Shown: positions 61,288-64,000 of the stretch, in pieces
Position numbering within the stretch: position 1 is the stretch's first letter
Layout: each line of letters starts with the position of its first letter
Origin: Alkalibacterium gilvum
GTDB lineage: Bacteria > Bacillota > Bacilli > Lactobacillales > Carnobacteriaceae_A
DNA length: 64,000 bases
Assembly: GCF_900109085.1 (NCBI RefSeq)
Contig: NZ_FNYW01000003.1
Coordinates: forward strand, 37,455 to 101,454
Direction of reading: 5' to 3'
The notes under the pieces: model-generated
Told to the model about the DNA's origin: nothing
Seen by the model: the letters and a program-made list of their open reading frames with translations, nothing else
The model's database searches: none
Made by a program: the position numbers and the translations under genes

Positions 61288-62004
61288 TCAGGATAATTCT
61301 ACAGTATAGTAGTATTTCTGCCCGCTTATAATACTGACTGTATATTCAATTAATTCATCCTCATTATATGCAAAACGTTTGATCATCATGGCCGGCTGGT
61401 TAGATTCAAGCTTGAGGTAGTTTGCTTCTTCTTTGCGGAGTCCCGTTGCCCTAAATTGTTCAGTGGCTTTAGAAACACTGACATCATACTTTTCATTAAA
61501 AACTTTATACATGGGACTATTTTCCAAGTCTTCTTTAGTTAAATCTGGAAATTTATACTTAGGTAAGTATGACGTTTCATAAATAAACGGATCATCATCG
61601 GCTAATCTTAATCGCTTGATTTCATAAGCTTCTTCCCCAGGTTCGATTTGCAACCGTTCTGCATATCGTTTATCTGCTTTGATTGTTTTGAATGACAGAA
61701 CGTTCGTCTGCGGCGTTTTTCCGATCTTTTTCATTTCGTCTGTAAAATTATATAGATTAACTAAATTCTGTTTATATGTTTTCGACGACACGAATGTTCC
61801 TTTGCCGTGCAGTTTGTAAATGTAATTGTCCCTATCAAGTTCCTGGAGTGCATTTCTGACAGTAATCCGACTCATCCCATACATCTCACATAATTCGCGC
61901 TCTGATGGCAGTTTTTCATCTTTTTTATAGGTGTTGTTCTCGATTTTTTTTATCAAGTCATCCACTAATTGCAGATACAAGGGTACTTTATTATTTTTAT
62001 CCAT
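61288..62004 (-). CDS. GntR family regulator with UTRA domain, probably controlling agaS
   Basis: A winged-helix domain (LPSERELCEMYGMSRITVRNALQELDRDNYIYKLHGKGTFVSSK, about residues 30-75) and a UTRA effector domain (about 95-235) make a 238-residue HutC-type repressor, similar in layout to AgaR/NagR regulators of amino-sugar genes. The downstream agaS region holds several ACTKGTTATRACMAGT palindromes, a likely binding site. GalN-6-P or GalNAc-6-P are plausible inducers. The gene follows the UPF0309 gene by 89 bp on the same strand. Confidence 0.88.
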   Translation of the reverse strand: MDKNNKVPLYLQLVDDLIKKIENNTYKKDEKLPSERELCEMYGMSRITVRNALQELDRDNYIYKLHGKGTFVSSKTYKQNLVNLYNFTDEMKKIGKTPQTNVLSFKTIKADKRYAERLQIEPGEEAYEIKRLRLADDDPFIYETSYLPKYKFPDLTKEDLENSPMYKVFNEKYDVSVSKATEQFRATGLRKEEANYLKLESNQPAMMIKRFAYNEDELIEYTVSIISGQKYYYTVELS

Positions 62005-62093
62005 AAGTAATCTACCTTCCTATTGTTAAAATCAACTGTAACTTTTTTAATCAAAGAGTACAACTTACAGCCAGTCTGGCTTGTTTTTATTTA

Positions 62094-62825
62094 TTATAGA
62101 TTAGAAAGCATCGCTCTGTACTTTTTGATATGTTTGCTATTAGTTTCATCGCCTTCATTAAGGTTTGAACTTAAAAAAATAGGTGTGTCAAAATCGTGTT
62201 CTTGATTGATTTCGATGGTTCTTGCCATCATGCTTTCCATAACCGTTACGCCTAAAACGTTAGATGTGGCCGCAAATTTCGTATTGACCCCTTCAAGCGA
62301 CATGGCCGCATCACCCGGATCACACTTAATATCGATCACAACATCCGCGACATCTTTTAAAAGTTTCCCTGACGAATGACGAGAAGTAACGGATTTAGAA
62401 AATGATAAGGATGTCAATGCTACAACACGCATACCAACTTTTTTTGCCTCCAATGCCATATCTATAACGCCTGCATTTCTACCAGATACCGAAGCCACAA
62501 TCATCGTGTCTCTTTCATCAACATCTTCCATATGAAGGTAGTGATTTGAGAAGTTCTCAACTCTTTCCTGGTGTGTGCTTAATTCTGCATGGGGGAACAG
62601 CGCATATTGTGGCAGTAACAATGCATTAATTGGGACAATGCCACCGGCTCTATAAAAAACTTCCATGGCCATCATTTGTGAATGCCCACTTCCAAAAACG
62701 TGAACCAACCGTCCAGCCCGGATCGATTCTGCACAATACTGTGCCGCTTTTTCTATATTACCTTCTTCTTTAATCTGTTCTTTTAATTGCTCTTCTATCT
62801 TATGAAAGTACTCCAGGTGTTTCAT
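62094..62825 (-). CDS. UPF0309 SIS-domain phosphosugar-binding protein
   Basis: The single SIS domain of 243 residues shows RLVHVFGSGHSQMMAMEVFYRAGG, MIVASVSGRNAGVIDMALEAKKVGMRVVALTS and ADVVIDIKCDPGDAAMSLEG, characteristic of the UPF0309 family (sugar isomerase domain proteins). The reaction is unproven; the fold binds phosphosugars. Being the first gene before the GntR regulator and the agaS unit, it may handle a phosphorylated hexosamine of the same pathway. Confidence 0.85.
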   Translation of the reverse strand: MKHLEYFHKIEEQLKEQIKEEGNIEKAAQYCAESIRAGRLVHVFGSGHSQMMAMEVFYRAGGIVPINALLLPQYALFPHAELSTHQERVENFSNHYLHMEDVDERDTMIVASVSGRNAGVIDMALEAKKVGMRVVALTSLSFSKSVTSRHSSGKLLKDVADVVIDIKCDPGDAAMSLEGVNTKFAATSNVLGVTVMESMMARTIEINQEHDFDTPIFLSSNLNEGDETNSKHIKKYRAMLSNL

Positions 62826-63160
62826 TTATGCATCCCTCCTTAATTAATTGTTTTGTAGCGCTTTCTTAATCATTCATCTACAACTCTATCATATTTTTCT
62901 CATTTAGAGTACCGTTTGTCTTTTATTTTTATTTTAAATTTTCGTAACCAGTTATCTGTCTTTCTTCTTGACCTTTAACAATAATAAAAACAAGACCTTC
63001 ATGATGGTGGTTTTGTCAGGACCTGACAAAATCTGCCTTATAGGGGGGTTGGTGTGTGGGTTTTCTTGAGGAGTTACTGTTTGATTGCGTGTAACTGATG
63101 AAGATAATGTGTTTGGTTAAGCAGTTATTGGTCCGCTAGGTGAAACTTGTAAAGATAACG
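62826..63160. other. Intergenic region with weak regulatory sites
   Basis: No gene is seen. The region holds a weak cre-like site at 62853-62866 (AGAAAGCGCTACAA on the minus strand, three mismatches), a half-operator ACTGGTTACGAA at about 62943-62954 (minus) and the 21-bp palindrome at 63011. The left boundary of the IS256-type element is probably near its right end. Confidence 0.5.
63011..63031. repeat. Perfect 21-bp palindrome
   Basis: Arms TTTTGTCAGG and CCTGACAAAA flank a single A. The one-base centre favours a protein-binding operator over an RNA hairpin. The following segment is G-rich (TAGGGGGGTTGG). No regulator can be assigned. Confidence 0.55.
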
Positions 63161-64000
63161 TGTTATGTCCGTATAATTGTGTAAAATAGAAAAGGTCATA
63201 TCAACCTTGGTACAATGTAGTTACCAGACAAACATTGAGAAAGGAAATTTGATATGACCCAACTAAATTTTAATATAAACTTCGAAGAATTAACAGAGGC
63301 TATTTTAAAAAGTGATATGAATAGTATGATGAAGTCTCTAGCTGTAATAGTTATGAATGCGTACATGGAGACTGAAAGAGACGAACATATTAAGGCAAAA
63401 CAATACGAAAGAAGCGAAGCGCGTCTTGATTCACGTAATGGTTATTATTCTCGTGGGTATACCCTATCTATTGGAAAGTTGAAACTAAATGTTCCCCGTA
63501 CCCGTTCAGGAGAATTTTCTACTTACCTGTTTGAACGATATAAACGCATGGACCAATCCCTGGTCTTAAGCATGACCGAAGCAGTTATTAACGGTGTATC
63601 AACACGAAAAGTCACAAATATAGTTGAACAACTTTGTGGTGAAATGGTTTCAAAATCATTTGTGTCTTCCATTATGAAGAAGATAGATCCAGAGATTGAT
63701 GCTTTCCAACAACGTAGTTTAACAGAACATACCTACAGGTATGTTTACGTTGATGCCATGTATATTAAAGTAAGAGAAGATCATAAAGTCGTCAGTAAAG
63801 CCGTTTATATCGCTCAAGGTGTCAATGAGAATAACAGACGAGAAATTATTGGTTTTAAGGTCGCAAATAGCGAATCAAAAGTAACCTGGATGTCTTTTTT
63901 TCGAGAGTTAAGAGAACGTGGTTTGACAACGCCAGATATGATTATTTCGGATGCTCACGCTGGTCTGAAAGCAGCTATAAAAGAAGTATTCGTTGGAACG
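63161..64000 (+). mobile_element. IS256 family insertion sequence, left part
   Basis: The left end is placed near TGTTATGTCCGTATAATTG (63161 on), which resembles the terminal repeats of IS256-family elements in lactic acid bacteria (CCGTATAATTGTGTAAA). The transposase gene starts 93 bp later and runs off the window, so the right end and target duplication are not visible. Confidence 0.7.
63254..64000 (+). CDS. IS256 family (Mutator) transposase, N-terminal part
   Basis: From ATG 63254, after GAAAGGAAATTTGAT, 249 residues are visible without a stop. The N-terminal zinc-free DNA-binding part includes RLDSRNGYYSRGYTLSIGKLKLNVPRTRSG, the Mutator signature. The first two catalytic Asp residues are in YVYVDAMYIKVRE and MIISDAHAGLKAAI. 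The catalytic Glu lies beyond the window. The frame appears intact so far. Confidence 0.93.
   Translation, partial: MTQLNFNINFEELTEAILKSDMNSMMKSLAVIVMNAYMETERDEHIKAKQYERSEARLDSRNGYYSRGYTLSIGKLKLNVPRTRSGEFSTYLFERYKRMDQSLVLSMTEAVINGVSTRKVTNIVEQLCGEMVSKSFVSSIMKKIDPEIDAFQQRSLTEHTYRYVYVDAMYIKVREDHKVVSKAVYIAQGVNENNRREIIGFKVANSESKVTWMSFFRELRERGLTTPDMIISDAHAGLKAAIKEVFVGT

Overview
The window comes from a low-GC Gram-positive bacterium. Shine-Dalgarno sites are strong (AGGAGG type), AT-rich intrinsic terminators are frequent, and there are LPxTG, YSIRK-like and lipobox export signals, catabolite-responsive (cre-like) sites and Lactobacillales-type families such as the LacC/LacD tagatose pathway. A Carnobacteriaceae-like lactic acid bacterium fits best, but the genus is inference. 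No rRNA, tRNA or CRISPR was recognised. Most genes lie on the minus strand.

Region 1 (1-31 kb) is mainly housekeeping and accessory metabolism. It holds c-di-GMP proteins (a broken GGDEF-EAL gene and an intact CHASE-GGDEF cyclase), a DUF2254 membrane protein, miaA-hflX, a SWIM-SNF2 helicase, a pentapeptide-repeat protein, YaiI/DUF72, a nicotinamidase-like hydrolase, a GtrA gene cut by an in-frame amber codon, nanE with a divergent GntR regulator, two aldo/keto reductases, an M24-like protein that has lost metal ligands, an MFS carrier and a phosphoesterase.

Region 2 (31-41.6 kb) holds an SDR, a GH65 phosphorylase, a fumarate-reductase-like lipoprotein and a beta-glucoside operon (GH4, GH1, a tiny membrane protein and a PTS IIA gene). 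The IIA gene carries a one-base frameshift, and an IS150-like IS3-family element lies 22 bp upstream of it.

Region 3 (41.7-62.8 kb) is the most notable part: a probable mucin-type O-glycan utilisation locus. A 1972-residue LPQTG-anchored GH101 endo-alpha-N-acetylgalactosaminidase sits beside a sortase. An ABC transporter (lipoprotein plus two permeases), a GH112 galactosyl-HexNAc phosphorylase, a small membrane protein and a ROK kinase complete the first block, which has a divergent AraC regulator. A second block encodes a Cys-type sulfatase, LacD, LacC and AgaS, with a GntR regulator and a UPF0309 SIS protein upstream. The inferred route is: release of Gal-beta-1,3-GalNAc at the surface, import, phosphorolysis to Gal-1-P and GalNAc, phosphorylation, then AgaS-LacC-LacD to triose phosphates. 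The deacetylase, the transporter ATPase, Gal-1-P enzymes and the sulfatase-maturing enzyme are not in the window.

Three intergenic arrays (about 4.1-4.6, 25.1-25.4 and 36.6-36.9 kb) share a period of 102-103 bp and are built of hairpins. In the first, hairpin arms change between units while pairing is kept. The window ends inside an IS256-family transposase gene.
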